Shown: one piece after another, positions 23,453 through 33,516 of the stretch
How positions within the stretch are numbered: position 1 is the first letter of the stretch
How the letters are laid out: the number at the start of each line of letters is the position of its first letter
Origin: Planktothrix sp. PCC 11201
Lineage (GTDB): Bacteria; Cyanobacteriota; Cyanobacteriia; Cyanobacteriales; Microcoleaceae
Length of the DNA stretch: 64,000 nt
NCBI RefSeq assembly: GCF_900009135.1
Contig: NZ_LT797706.1
Span: 171,276-235,275 of the forward strand
Direction of reading: 5' to 3'
The notes under the pieces: model-generated
The model's input: only the letters and a program-made list of their open reading frames with translations
Database searches by the model: none
Told to the model about the DNA's origin: nothing
Position numbers and translations under genes: made by a program

Positions 23453-25354
23453 TTAAAACCCAGATAAATCAATATCATTTTCTGATTCATAGCCGTTATT
23501 TTCTGATTCAGATGATAACATTAGAGGTTCCTCCATACTCACATCATCAGGAACTTGGTATGAAGGATCACTCAAAATTTCTCGAAGTAATGGATTACTT
23601 TCACCCAAATTATACTTTGCTCCTTTTTCATGAATAAATTTTAAGATTTCTTCTTCTGTTAATTGATAATCAACGCTACGCTTTTGATGAACTGCACGAA
23701 TCGCAATTAATGGTTTAATTTCTTCTTCTTTAAGTTCTACATATTCTCCCCCTTGACGAATTAAAGGTTGTAGATAAGTTGCTTCCATATAGCCAGTAAT
23801 TTTTTTAGTTTTAGAACGCACTAAACACCCTCTTGTAATCTCAATTGAATAATCTTGAGGAGCAATAAGCCTTTTAAACCCTGCTCCTAGCGCGTGACCG
23901 CCATCATACTGAAGCACTGCTACACCAATTGCTATATCTTTCTCATCCTGTTTTCCTATAATTTTAAAATTCAGAAAACCATCTTTAGATTCTTTTCGTT
24001 TTAAACGCCGTACCTGATCTGTAACTCCTTCAACAAAAATACCTTCAATCGTTTTACCAATTAAACTTTTGCATCCGAAAAGCAAAGCGTCAGCAATCAA
24101 ATAATTATCATCAATTGAGCTTTCTACATCTTGCTTCATTTCATCATCAAATGCCTGTTTTACTGGATCTTCAGGAGGGGGAAAGACGGGCGATATTTTG
24201 CTAGGCAAACTTTTTTTGCATAAATTCAAAACTTCTCTTACTGTACTAGATTTACTTTTACCTAAATTTCTAAGTTCCTTTTCGTCAAAAGGATAAAGAG
24301 GATCATGGGAGACTAAATTTTTACTGGTGTAAAAATCTGATAAACGCATTTTTACTAATTCAATTGCTGCATTCTCATCCACAAACTTTAAACTGAGTGG
24401 ATCGTCGCTATAACTAGAAATCTTATGCAAAGGAAAGTTTGTTAGGGTTTTAATCTTGTCTTTCCAAACATTAGGTAACATAACACTTAAAATAATACCT
24501 CGTTCGAGGTTTTCAAAGAGTTCTTTAATTAATCCAGCAACAAACTGCACTCTTGCATATCCTAAATCTGGATCTTGATCAACGATATTATCTAATTCAT
24601 CAAAACAAATAACAAGCTGATTATATTCGCTAATCAAATCTAAAATCTGTAAAACAGCATCAAAAGATAAGTTTTGAGGAGGCAAGCCTAATTCTACTGT
24701 TTTATGTTGAGCTAATTCTTGACCCCCTAGCCAATTATTAGCATACAAAACTTGCTCTAAAGAAAGTGTCCAAAATATACATCGAACAATATCAGGGTTC
24801 AGATTAGGATATTTTGTTGATTTTAATTGACAAAAAGATTTAGTCAATTTAGATATCAAGCCTTTAGCTTTCTTATCAGAATTTGTTACTTTATCTACTA
24901 ATTCTTGTGCAGAGTAACTTCTGATCTTGTTTTGAATAAAAGTTTCATTCGCCATATTAGTAGCGAGTTCCTGCCATTGTCTAACATCCTGACTTCCTTG
25001 TTGATTTAAACTATCTGCAATGGTTTTTTGGAACCCATGTTTAATATTTTTTAAATCCCCATACTTATTTGCGTACATAAATAAAGCTCCACCTTGAGAT
25101 TTTAGGCGATGTCGAATGCGACTAATAATATGGGATTTTCCCGTTCCATATTCTGCTGTAATCACAATTGATGTTTTATAGTTTTGTTGTAAAGTTTGGA
25201 AAACAGCATCAGACGCATGAGCATTCAGAAAAGCCACATCTGGGAACTCTTGTTGCCAGATATTTTGATAAGTTACAGTCACTTCATTAAAAGGATTGTG
25301 ACTCAGTAGGGCATGGTTTAAATCTTCGATTGAGGAAGTTTGAGGATTAGACAT
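23453..25354 (-). CDS. P-loop ATPase, middle gene of putative defence operon
   Basis: About 633 residues from the ATG at 25354; another in-frame ATG (25381) is possible, and neither has a clear ribosome site. Walker A is AEYGTGKSHIIS (about 67-78) and Walker B is LVICFDELDNI (about 247-257), so this is an AAA/ORC-like or STAND-like NTPase. HNPFNEVTVTYQNIW and LNAHASDAVFQTL precede the P-loop. The C-terminal ~200 residues (GVAVLQYDGGHALGAGFKRL, TRGCLVRSKTKK) are an unknown domain. It is co-directional and nearly contiguous with a winged-helix gene upstream and a nuclease gene downstream. A sensor or motor role is inferred. Confidence 0.8.
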   Translation of the reverse strand: MSNPQTSSIEDLNHALLSHNPFNEVTVTYQNIWQQEFPDVAFLNAHASDAVFQTLQQNYKTSIVITAEYGTGKSHIISRIRHRLKSQGGALFMYANKYGDLKNIKHGFQKTIADSLNQQGSQDVRQWQELATNMANETFIQNKIRSYSAQELVDKVTNSDKKAKGLISKLTKSFCQLKSTKYPNLNPDIVRCIFWTLSLEQVLYANNWLGGQELAQHKTVELGLPPQNLSFDAVLQILDLISEYNQLVICFDELDNIVDQDPDLGYARVQFVAGLIKELFENLERGIILSVMLPNVWKDKIKTLTNFPLHKISSYSDDPLSLKFVDENAAIELVKMRLSDFYTSKNLVSHDPLYPFDEKELRNLGKSKSSTVREVLNLCKKSLPSKISPVFPPPEDPVKQAFDDEMKQDVESSIDDNYLIADALLFGCKSLIGKTIEGIFVEGVTDQVRRLKRKESKDGFLNFKIIGKQDEKDIAIGVAVLQYDGGHALGAGFKRLIAPQDYSIEITRGCLVRSKTKKITGYMEATYLQPLIRQGGEYVELKEEEIKPLIAIRAVHQKRSVDYQLTEEEILKFIHEKGAKYNLGESNPLLREILSDPSYQVPDDVSMEEPLMLSSESENNGYESENDIDLSGF

Positions 25355-25397
25355 AATGACTGGTACAAGGTAAAGGAACAAAAAAAATAAATATTTA

Positions 25398-26099
25398 TTA
25401 GGCTTCTAAACGCTTGGTGTAGTAACGCATAGCTCCTAATTCGGTTTGAATAGAATCTTCAACTTTGTCAGGTGTACTATCGGTCATTTCACCCCCAATC
25501 AGTTGAACAAGATCATTTGCTTGCATTTCTAATATCCATTCATTGAATTGTGAACGAGTAACTTGATCACCAATAGTCCGACGAATGCGATAAATTGGGA
25601 CTAAGTTATCATAGTTATAATCTTTATTTAATTGATCATACACCTGAAGGGCGATCGGTTTAAACTCCTCATAGGAAGCGATCGCAGTTTCTTTAACAAA
25701 TGTTGCGGAAGTTATTCCTTGATTTAATTCTCGAATTAAACCCACCAACCCATTAGCTAAACGAGAAGCTATAACCGTTCCATCAAACACAAAATCAGGA
25801 CTACTTAAAGCATCAATTAACATTCGTTTTCCCGTATCTGTGATCGATACCATGGGGGTTTGATTTTGCTTATAAATTTTAATTGCTTCCGCCGCTTTCA
25901 ATTCTTCATAAATTGTTTGAGCAACGCCAATTTTTTTGTTATTGCGTTTTTGCTTAACTTTACTGGTCAATTCACTTTTTTTGACTTCCCCCTCCGTGCA
26001 ACTCATCGCCCACAAGGTCAGGAGGAGGCGAGTTTTATCCATTATTCCCGTCGTAGCAGTAACCGAATTAGACGAATCCAGAGCAGGTGTTGAAGACAT
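25398..26099 (-). CDS. Winged-helix protein, first gene of putative defence operon
   Basis: A 233-residue protein (ATG 26099; an ATG at 26132 is also possible). Residues ~20-95 look like a winged helix-turn-helix (LLLTLWAMSCTEGEVKKSEL, then TIYEELKAAEAI and MVSITDTGKRMLIDAL). The C-terminal region contains a second small helical or winged unit (VPIYRIRRTIGDQVTRSQFN then EWILEMQANDLVQLIGGEM). No enzyme motif is visible. It may be a DNA-binding sensor or adaptor for the ATPase whose gene starts 43 bases later. I do not recognise the family. Confidence 0.65.
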   Translation of the reverse strand: MSSTPALDSSNSVTATTGIMDKTRLLLTLWAMSCTEGEVKKSELTSKVKQKRNNKKIGVAQTIYEELKAAEAIKIYKQNQTPMVSITDTGKRMLIDALSSPDFVFDGTVIASRLANGLVGLIRELNQGITSATFVKETAIASYEEFKPIALQVYDQLNKDYNYDNLVPIYRIRRTIGDQVTRSQFNEWILEMQANDLVQLIGGEMTDSTPDKVEDSIQTELGAMRYYTKRLEA

Positions 26100-26371
26100 A
26101 TTATTAATCAGACTATGGAAAAATATGATCAAATTTTACAGCAAACTTGTCTTAAATAAAAGCACAATTGTTCATTTTAATGAGATAAACTCCGTATATT
26201 CTCGTAGAGTTTATAAAATGTTGATACTAAGGTTGATGGATTTCCAGGCTTTTGACCTTAACGGGACATTTTTCTGAAAAAATTGTGTGGATTGATAAAA
26301 CTCAGGATAGTCAAGGTTGGGATTTGTTATACTCTGCTATGATTAGCGACCTAAATATAGGACGGAAAATA

Positions 26372-27550
26372 ATGGCACAAACTCTACTCGAACAACTACG
26401 GGAAATTACCGTTGTCGTGGCGGATACTGGAGATATCCAAGCCATTGAGATGTACACCCCTAGAGATGCAACTACCAACCCCTCCTTAATTACTGCCGCC
26501 GCCCAAATGCCCCAATATGAAGATATTGTGGATGATACCCTCAAAAAAGCCCGTCAGGAGTTGGGGGGAAGTGCTTCGCCTGCTGAAGTGGCAAATTTAG
26601 CTTTTGAAAGGTTAGCCGTGGCTTTTGGATTAAAAATATTAGCCATTATTCCGGGGCGCGTATCAACGGAAGTCGATGCTCGGTTATCTTATGATACGGA
26701 AACCACCATTGCTAAAGGTCGTTATATTATCGAGCAATACGAAGCGGCTGGGATTTCCCGCGATCGCATTTTAATTAAAATTGCCTCCACTTGGGAAGGA
26801 ATTAAAGCCGCCGAAGTCCTAGAAAAAGAAGGGATTCATTGTAATTTAACCCTATTATTTGGCATTCATCAAGCGATCGCCTGTGCAGAAGCTGGGGCTA
26901 CCTTAATTTCTCCCTTTGTCGGTCGGATTTTAGATTGGTACAAAAAAGACACCGGACGAGATTCCTACCCCCCCGAAGAAGACCCTGGCGTTTTATCTGT
27001 CACCCAAATTTATAACTATTATAAAAAATTTGGCTATCAAACAGAAGTGATGGGGGCAAGTTTCCGTAATATTGGGGAAATTACCGAGTTAGCCGGATGT
27101 GATTTATTAACAATTTCTCCCGCCCTATTAGAAGAATTACAATCAACTATTGGCGACCTCCCCCGCAAACTCAATCCCGAAACCGCCGCTAGTTTAGACC
27201 TGGAAAAAATCTCGATTGATCAAGAGACTTTTAACCGAATGCACGCCGAAGATCGGATGGCTTCGGAAAAATTAGAAGAAGGAATTAAAGGGTTTTCTAA
27301 AGCCTTAGAAGCCCTAGAAAAATTCTTAGCGGATCGATTAGCAAGAATTGAAGGAGAAGAAGTAATTAGTCATGCGGCGGAAGACATTTTCCGCGCCTAT
27401 GATTTAGATGGCGATGGCTATATTACCCGGGAAGAATGGTCAGGAACAGACGCCGTATTTGATGCCCTCGATCAAGATAATGATGGTCAAATTACCGCCG
27501 AAGAAATGGCCGCCGGACTGGGTGTATCTTTCCATTTAGCCACGGTTTAA
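26372..27550 (+). CDS. tal: Transaldolase with C-terminal EF-hand
   Basis: A 392-residue transaldolase of the pentose phosphate pathway, which moves a dihydroxyacetone unit between sugar phosphates. The start at 26372 ([11 protein letters not shown]) is preferred to a longer frame from 26252, as AGGACGG precedes it. The Schiff-base Lys is in [12 protein letters not shown], and the family motif [13 protein letters not shown] is near the N-terminus. After the ~320-residue barrel comes an EF-hand pair: [15 protein letters not shown] and [15 protein letters not shown], both with complete calcium-loop acids. The EF-hand tail is known in some cyanobacterial transaldolases. It suggests calcium binding, whose effect is unknown. 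Confidence 0.93.
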   Translation: MAQTLLEQLREITVVVADTGDIQAIEMYTPRDATTNPSLITAAAQMPQYEDIVDDTLKKARQELGGSASPAEVANLAFERLAVAFGLKILAIIPGRVSTEVDARLSYDTETTIAKGRYIIEQYEAAGISRDRILIKIASTWEGIKAAEVLEKEGIHCNLTLLFGIHQAIACAEAGATLISPFVGRILDWYKKDTGRDSYPPEEDPGVLSVTQIYNYYKKFGYQTEVMGASFRNIGEITELAGCDLLTISPALLEELQSTIGDLPRKLNPETAASLDLEKISIDQETFNRMHAEDRMASEKLEEGIKGFSKALEALEKFLADRLARIEGEEVISHAAEDIFRAYDLDGDGYITREEWSGTDAVFDALDQDNDGQITAEEMAAGLGVSFHLATV

Positions 27551-27574
27551 ATACCCAAAACTTGAGGAAAAACT

Positions 27575-27604
27575 GTAGAGACGTGCCACGGCGCGTCTCT
27601 CTAC
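27575..27604. repeat. Dispersed hairpin, GTAGAGACGYGCC family
   Basis: GTAGAGACGTGCC (27575-27587) pairs with GGCGCGTCTCTCTAC (27590-27604) with a short loop. It follows the transaldolase stop by 25 bases and may serve as its terminator. It is the same family as the element at 20675. Confidence 0.65.
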
Positions 27605-27660
27605 TGTATGTTTATTCAAGTTAAACAATTTCTGCCCTCAAGGGTAATAATTTTACTAAT

Positions 27661-30144
27661 ATGAGTCCATTAATTCCCGATTCTATTTTCAACTCCCTAA
27701 TGGCCGATTATTCTGAAACGACACCCGCTTTAGAGGATTTGCAACGAGAGTTTGCGGCTAACCTACTCTATCTTCAAGGTCAATTACCAACAACCGCAAC
27801 CCCCCAGGAGTTATATCAAGCTTTAGCCCATACCGTTAGACAATTTTTAATGCCTTCCTGGGTGAAAACAACTCAAAATTGTTCCCAAAATAAAGTTAAA
27901 CAAATTTGCTATTTTTCCACGGAATATTCTTTGGGATCTCATCTAGCTAATCATTTAGTCAATTGCAATTTATGGGAACCATTCCGAGAATCTCTAAAAG
28001 CCTTTAATCTCAACTTACAAGACTTAATCGACCAAGAAATAGAACCCAGTTTAGGCTATGGAAATGTTGCCCAATTACCTATTGATGAATTGGATTCTTT
28101 GTCTACCTTGAATCTGCCCGCTATTGCCTATGGAATTCGTTATGAATTTGGTAGTTTTGATCAAGAAATTCATCACGGTTGGCAAGTCGAAAAGATTGAT
28201 AAATGGTTGCGATATGGAAATCCCTGGGAAATTGCCCGTCCCGAGGCTACGGTAAATGTGCAGTTAGGTGGTTATACGGAGGCTTATTATGACCAACAAG
28301 AACGCTATCGGGTGCGTTGGATTCCCCAGCGTTGCATCAAAGGAGTTTCCTATGATACACCGATTTCCGGTTATCAAAGTCATACCGTCAATACCTTAAG
28401 ATTATGGAAAGCAGAACCCATTGTTTCCTTTAATTCTCAGGATTTTAATATTGGGGATTATTATGGAACTGTTCAGGGAAAACCCTATGTTGAATTACTC
28501 ACAAAAGTCCTATATCCCCATGATGAAAAAATTCAACAAAAACAACTACGTTTAGAACAGCAATTCTTTTTTGTCTCCTGTTCTCTCCAAGATATGATTC
28601 GGAATCATCTGGCAACGGGAGAAAATTTAGAGACATTTCATCAACACTATTCTATTCAACTCCATGATACGGCTAGTGCGATCGCTATTGCCGAATTGAT
28701 GCGATTATTTGTAGATGAATATGGCTTAGAATGGGAAAAATCCTGGTCAATTACACGAAAAACTTTTACCTATCTAAACCCAACACTGTTACCCGAATTT
28801 CAACAAAAATGGTCTGTGGGATTATTAGGAAGTTTATTACCCCGTCACCTAGAAATTATCTATGAAATTAATAATCGATTGTTGATTGGAGTTCGCAGTC
28901 AATATCCGGGGGATTTTAATAAATTATCTCGACTTTCTTTGATTGATGAAACGGGAGAAAGATATGTTCGCATGACCCATTTGGCTTGTATTGGCAGTTA
29001 TGCCATCAATGGAATTTCTCTCTGGCAAACCGAAGGATTAAAGCAATCAATTATTCCCGATTTTTATGAATTAACACCGGAAAAATTTAGGGCAATTAGC
29101 AGTGGGATTACCCCTCGGCGTTGGTTGGTTTTAGCCAATCCTCGTTTGACGGAATTAATTACTCATAAAATTGGGGATAGCTGGATTAAAAATTTTGCGG
29201 ATTTGCGGAGTTTAGAATCGGAATTAGATCGGTTAGAATTTCGTTTGGCTTGGCGAAATATTAAGCAAGAAAACAAACGAAATTTGGCTATTTATATTCA
29301 AAAAAACTGTGGGATTACGGTAAATCCTGATTCTATTTTTGATATTCAAATTGAACGAATTCAGGAATATAAACGTCAACATTTGAATATTTTAAAAATT
29401 ATTACTCTCTATAATCGGATTCGGAAAAATCCCGATGGGGATTATGTTCCCCAAACCTTTATTTTTGCGGGAAAAACCGCCCCGGGTTATGTGATGGGGA
29501 AATTGATGATTAAATTAATTCATGCGGTGGGTCAAGTGATTAATTCTGATCCGGTGATTGGCGATCGCTTGAAAGTCGTATTTATTCCGAATGTTAATCA
29601 AACTTTAAGTCAACATATTTATCCCGCCGCCGATGTCTCTGAACATTTGGCCATGGCTGGGAAAAAAGCCGGGGGAATTGCGATTCTTAAACCTGCTTTT
29701 AATGGATCGTTAACATTAGGAATTGTAGATGGCGCGAGTGAGGAATTACGCCATGCAATTGGAGCAGAAAATTTCTTTGATTTCGGATTAAGTTTATCTG
29801 AAATTGAAATTTTAAAAGCTAAAGGTTATAACCCTTGGAGTTATTATCATGGCAATGAAAGCCTGCGAGAAAGTATTGATCAAATTGCATCTGGTTATTT
29901 TTCCCAAGGTGATCCGAATCTGTTTAAAACATTGGTTGATGCCCTATTATATCACGATGAATATATGGTTTTTGCTGACTATCAATCCTATCTGGATTGC
30001 CAAGATAAAATCAGCCAAACCTACCGAGATTGGGAAACCTGGACGAGAATGTCTATTTTAAATGTAGCTCGTTTAGGTAGTTTTTCCTCCGATCCAATTG
30101 TCCAGGCTTATTCTGAAAATGTTTGGCGGATTCATCCGGTTTAG
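27661..30144 (+). CDS. Divergent glycogen phosphorylase paralogue, likely impaired
   Basis: An 827-residue protein with the full length and backbone of glycogen phosphorylase (GIRYEFGSFDQEI, GWQVEKIDKWLRYGNPWE, LLPRHLEIIYEIN, FAGKTAPGYVMGKLMIKLI). The PLP lysine appears kept (ILKPAFNG, K677), but other active-site motifs are changed: GNGGLGRLAAC becomes GYGNVAQLP (~132-140), NDTHP becomes HDTAS (335-339), NHT becomes NPT (373-375), ASGTGNMK becomes AGGIAILK, and KRIHEYKR becomes ERIQEYKR. Several of these contact glucose or phosphate in known enzymes. The frame is intact over 2.5 kb, so it is maintained, perhaps as a regulatory or binding pseudoenzyme. The canonical motifs are quoted from family knowledge. 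Confidence 0.85.
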   Translation: MSPLIPDSIFNSLMADYSETTPALEDLQREFAANLLYLQGQLPTTATPQELYQALAHTVRQFLMPSWVKTTQNCSQNKVKQICYFSTEYSLGSHLANHLVNCNLWEPFRESLKAFNLNLQDLIDQEIEPSLGYGNVAQLPIDELDSLSTLNLPAIAYGIRYEFGSFDQEIHHGWQVEKIDKWLRYGNPWEIARPEATVNVQLGGYTEAYYDQQERYRVRWIPQRCIKGVSYDTPISGYQSHTVNTLRLWKAEPIVSFNSQDFNIGDYYGTVQGKPYVELLTKVLYPHDEKIQQKQLRLEQQFFFVSCSLQDMIRNHLATGENLETFHQHYSIQLHDTASAIAIAELMRLFVDEYGLEWEKSWSITRKTFTYLNPTLLPEFQQKWSVGLLGSLLPRHLEIIYEINNRLLIGVRSQYPGDFNKLSRLSLIDETGERYVRMTHLACIGSYAINGISLWQTEGLKQSIIPDFYELTPEKFRAISSGITPRRWLVLANPRLTELITHKIGDSWIKNFADLRSLESELDRLEFRLAWRNIKQENKRNLAIYIQKNCGITVNPDSIFDIQIERIQEYKRQHLNILKIITLYNRIRKNPDGDYVPQTFIFAGKTAPGYVMGKLMIKLIHAVGQVINSDPVIGDRLKVVFIPNVNQTLSQHIYPAADVSEHLAMAGKKAGGIAILKPAFNGSLTLGIVDGASEELRHAIGAENFFDFGLSLSEIEILKAKGYNPWSYYHGNESLRESIDQIASGYFSQGDPNLFKTLVDALLYHDEYMVFADYQSYLDCQDKISQTYRDWETWTRMSILNVARLGSFSSDPIVQAYSENVWRIHPV

Positions 30145-30188
30145 GATAGTATCAAGTTTAAGTTTTTTGCACCCTTTCACCCGCCAAT

Positions 30189-32087
30189 ATGAGTAAGATT
30201 ACTTTTGCCGAGCAGTTCCGCTACAGATTTGATAATTTCATGTCAAAAGGCACCATTGCCTTAGTCAGTGGTTTAGCACTGGTGTCCTTCGCCTTTATTC
30301 TGATTATGGGATTTTTAGTCAGTCTCGCTCGGGTTGCACCCCCAGGGGATACGGCACTGAATCCCTTTGAGGCAATGTGGGCTGTTTTAATGCGTACCCT
30401 GGATGCGGGAACTATGGGAGGCGACCAGGGGTGGTCATTTCGTCTGGCGATGTTATTGGTAACCTTTGGGGGAATATTTATTATTAGTACCCTAATTGGT
30501 TTGCTTAGTAGTGGCATTGATACCAAGTTAGAAGACCTGCGGAAAGGACGTTCACGGGTGATTGAAACCGATCATATTGTGATCCTGGGTTGGTCGTTAC
30601 AAATCATCACTTTAATTAATCAACTGATTTTAGCCAATGCGAATCGTTCAGATACTTGCATTGTTATTCTCAGTCCTGAAGATAAAGTTCAGATGGAAGA
30701 TCGTCTCTATGATGGGTTGGGGAAACTGCGTCAAGTTCGCCTCGTTTGTCGCACCGGAAATCCTAGTAATTTAGCGGATTTAGGCATGGTGAATATTCAG
30801 GCAGCCCGCTCAATTATTATTTTAAATGAATCTCTAAACCAATCTGATACTCATTTAATTAAGACTCTTTTAGCGATTAAAAATTTACCCCGTTTAGAAT
30901 CTAAACCCTATCATATTGTCGCTCAGGTTCAGGATATTAATACCCTCGATATTATTCAACTGATTGGACAGGATGAAATTGAAGGATTACTGACTCAAGA
31001 TTTAATTTCCCGCATGATTGTTCAAACTTGCCGTCAATCGGGTTTATCGATTGTTTATATGGAATTATTGGATTTTAGCGGGAATGAAATCTATATTCAC
31101 GAAGAACCTGCTTTACAACATCAATCCTATGGAGATATTCTCTTAGCCTATCTTGATTCTGCGGTGATCGGAATACAATCAACCGATGGAACAATTCAAC
31201 TCAATCCGACCCTAGATAGGATCTTACAACCGGGAGAAAAATTAGTTGTTTTAAGTGAGGATGATAGCACGATTCGCTTATCCGGTGTTTCAGAATTTGC
31301 GATTAATCGGAGTGTGATGCAACTGACCAAAGAACCAGCCATCTCGACTCCCGAACATACGTTAATTTTAGGGTGGAATGATCACACTCCTCGGATTCTA
31401 GTTCAACTGGATCAATATGTTGCCACTAACTCCAGTGTTACCCTGGTTTCACCTTTCCCAGAAACCGATATTATTAATGTCTTAAATACCTTGAATTTAC
31501 AACAACAAACCCTGGAGTATTATCAAGGATCAACCACCGAAAGAAATGTTTTAGAGTCTCTCAATTTAGAGAAATATCACCATGTTATTGTGTTGTCTAA
31601 TCCCGAGTTAGATCCTGAAGAAGCCGACGCTCAAACCTTAATTACTTTGATCTATCTTCGAGATATTGCCGATCGCAAAAATCCTAATATACAGATTGTC
31701 ACTGAAATGTTAGATACCCGCAATCAAGCCTTAGCTCAGGTGGCGCGTCCCGATGATTTTGTGATTACTGAACAAATTATTAGTCGGATGTTAGCCCAAG
31801 TTTCAGAACAGAAAAACTTAAATGCTGTATTTGCCGAATTATTTAGTCCTCAAGGGTCAGAAATTTACCTTAAACCAGTCAGTAATTATGTCACTATTAA
31901 CGAACCGATTAATTTTTATACCTTTGTTGAAGTGGCTAAACAACGGGGAGAATCAGCCATCGGTTATCGGTGTTTGAAGGATGCTAAAAATTTAGCCAGA
32001 GGTTATGGAATTGTGATCAATCCGAAAAAAGATGAAGTGATAAAATTTTCCCCTCAAGATCGGATTATCGTTTTAGCGGAGTCCTAA
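30189..32087 (+). CDS. CASTOR/POLLUX-type ion channel with RCK domains
   Basis: A 632-residue membrane protein. Two hydrophobic spans at about 20-50 (GTIALVSGLALVSFAFILIM) and 80-105 (FRLAMLLVTFGGIFIISTLI) enclose the pore segment NPFEAMWAVLMRTLDAGTMG. Two large cytoplasmic Rossmann-like RCK halves follow, starting DHIVILGWSLQIITLI (~127) and HTLILGWNDHTPRIL (~388). This is the layout of bacterial relatives of plant CASTOR/POLLUX channels, which pass cations such as potassium or calcium and are gated by RCK ligands. It begins 44 bases after the phosphorylase-like gene, so co-transcription is possible. Confidence 0.85.
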   Translation: MSKITFAEQFRYRFDNFMSKGTIALVSGLALVSFAFILIMGFLVSLARVAPPGDTALNPFEAMWAVLMRTLDAGTMGGDQGWSFRLAMLLVTFGGIFIISTLIGLLSSGIDTKLEDLRKGRSRVIETDHIVILGWSLQIITLINQLILANANRSDTCIVILSPEDKVQMEDRLYDGLGKLRQVRLVCRTGNPSNLADLGMVNIQAARSIIILNESLNQSDTHLIKTLLAIKNLPRLESKPYHIVAQVQDINTLDIIQLIGQDEIEGLLTQDLISRMIVQTCRQSGLSIVYMELLDFSGNEIYIHEEPALQHQSYGDILLAYLDSAVIGIQSTDGTIQLNPTLDRILQPGEKLVVLSEDDSTIRLSGVSEFAINRSVMQLTKEPAISTPEHTLILGWNDHTPRILVQLDQYVATNSSVTLVSPFPETDIINVLNTLNLQQQTLEYYQGSTTERNVLESLNLEKYHHVIVLSNPELDPEEADAQTLITLIYLRDIADRKNPNIQIVTEMLDTRNQALAQVARPDDFVITEQIISRMLAQVSEQKNLNAVFAELFSPQGSEIYLKPVSNYVTINEPINFYTFVEVAKQRGESAIGYRCLKDAKNLARGYGIVINPKKDEVIKFSPQDRIIVLAES

Positions 32088-32265
32088 CATCAAGCCGGGT
32101 GCATCGCTATTTGTTGATATTTAATCAGGGGTGTTTCTATGATGCTAAAAAAATAATTATTTGTTATAAATCCCGGGTAATTTTTAGTTAAAAATTATTG
32201 CGAAAACTTGACTTAATCCTCTATAAACAACTACTGTTGTATATCCTCAGTATTAGGATGGAAAA

Positions 32266-32844
32266 ATGATTACTTCAGAACCCATCATTTTAAGTTTTAA
32301 AAACGTCACTTTAAGCGACGAGCAATTTTATCAACTTTGCCAAGATAATGAAAATTGGCAACTCGAACGAACGGTCAAAGGAGAATTAGTAATTATGCCC
32401 CCCGTTGGTGGAGTCAGTGGTAATCGAGAATCAGATTTAAACGGTGAACTTTGGTTTTGGAATCGTCAAACTCAACTGGGAAAAGTTTTTAGTTCTTCTA
32501 CTATATTTCGCTTACCCAAGGGTGGCGATCGCTCTCCCGATGTGGCTTGGGTAGCTAAGGAACGTTGGGAATTACTAACACCTGAAGAACAAGAAAAATT
32601 TCCCCCAATATGTCCTGATTTTGTGATTGAATTACGTTCTCGCACTGACTCCCTAACCCAACTTCAAGCAAAAATGCAGGAATATTTGAACAGTGGTTTG
32701 CGCTTAGGTTGGTTAATTAATCCCCAAGAACAACAAGTAGAAATATATCGTCCTAATCAAGCTCTTGAAATTGTCAAACTACCCACAACTTTATCAGGAG
32801 AAAATATCTTGCCGGAATTTATTTTAAACCTACCTCTTTTTTAA
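32266..32844 (+). CDS. Uma2-family (DUF820) putative nuclease
   Basis: A 192-residue protein of the Uma2 restriction-endonuclease-like fold. Core motifs are RSPDVAWVAKE (catalytic Asp), PDFVIELRSRTDSL (the E-x-K position is here E-L-R) and LGWLINPQEQQVEIYRP. The family is hugely expanded in filamentous cyanobacteria and its role is unknown; transposon or mobile-DNA links are debated. GGATGGAAAA precedes the ATG. It is the first of two tandem copies. Confidence 0.85.
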   Translation: MITSEPIILSFKNVTLSDEQFYQLCQDNENWQLERTVKGELVIMPPVGGVSGNRESDLNGELWFWNRQTQLGKVFSSSTIFRLPKGGDRSPDVAWVAKERWELLTPEEQEKFPPICPDFVIELRSRTDSLTQLQAKMQEYLNSGLRLGWLINPQEQQVEIYRPNQALEIVKLPTTLSGENILPEFILNLPLF

Positions 32845-32902
32845 TTATTTTGCTTATTAACTACAAAATTCACCTTAAAATAACCATAGGAGTAAATTAA
32901 AA

Positions 32903-33469
32903 ATGGTTCAATTACTAACTAAAACCTATTCCTTTGAAGAATATTTAGCTTATGACGATGGCACGGATAACAAATATGAATTAGTTAATGGAGAATTAAA
33001 ACTTATGCCTATTGCTAGTGGTTTTCATGCTTTAATTTTGGTTTTAATCTATGATATTTTAAAAGCGGAAATTGATCGAATTCAACAGCAGTGGAAAGTA
33101 ATGCCTGGTACAGTAGGAGTAAGAACAGCCAAAAAGAAATCAAGGATTCCTGATTTAGTCATTTTGTCAGAAAGTCAATGTCAAGAACTCCGAAAAATGT
33201 CCGCCGCCGTTTTAGAAGCACCTCCCCTATTAGCGGTAGAAATTGTTAGTCCGGGTAATTCTGATGATGATTACCGTTATAAGCGTTCTGAATATGCGGT
33301 TAGAGAAATTCCTGAATATTGGATTATTGACCCAGAAACCGCAAAAATCTCGGTTTTATTATTAGTTGCTGGTTTTTATGAAGTTACCGAATTTACAGGT
33401 GAACAGGAAATTAAATCTTTACTTTTTCCTGAATTAAAGTTGATATCTAAACAGGTTTTTGAGGTCTGA
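32903..33469 (+). CDS. Uma2-family (DUF820) putative nuclease
   Basis: A 188-residue paralogue of the preceding gene, 58 bases downstream. It has YELVNGELKLMP (conserved Glu), SRIPDLVILSES (catalytic Asp), PPLLAVEIVSPGNSDDDYRY and YKRSEYAVREIPEYWIIDP. Here the E-I-V-S-P core and following K-R keep the PD-(D/E)xK-like layout. The ATG has AGGAG about 12 bases upstream. Role unknown. Confidence 0.87.
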   Translation: MVQLLTKTYSFEEYLAYDDGTDNKYELVNGELKLMPIASGFHALILVLIYDILKAEIDRIQQQWKVMPGTVGVRTAKKKSRIPDLVILSESQCQELRKMSAAVLEAPPLLAVEIVSPGNSDDDYRYKRSEYAVREIPEYWIIDPETAKISVLLLVAGFYEVTEFTGEQEIKSLLFPELKLISKQVFEV

Positions 33470-33516
33470 AATTTTTGATTAAAAACGAGACTTGGATTTT
33501 TCGGAGTTTGCTATAA

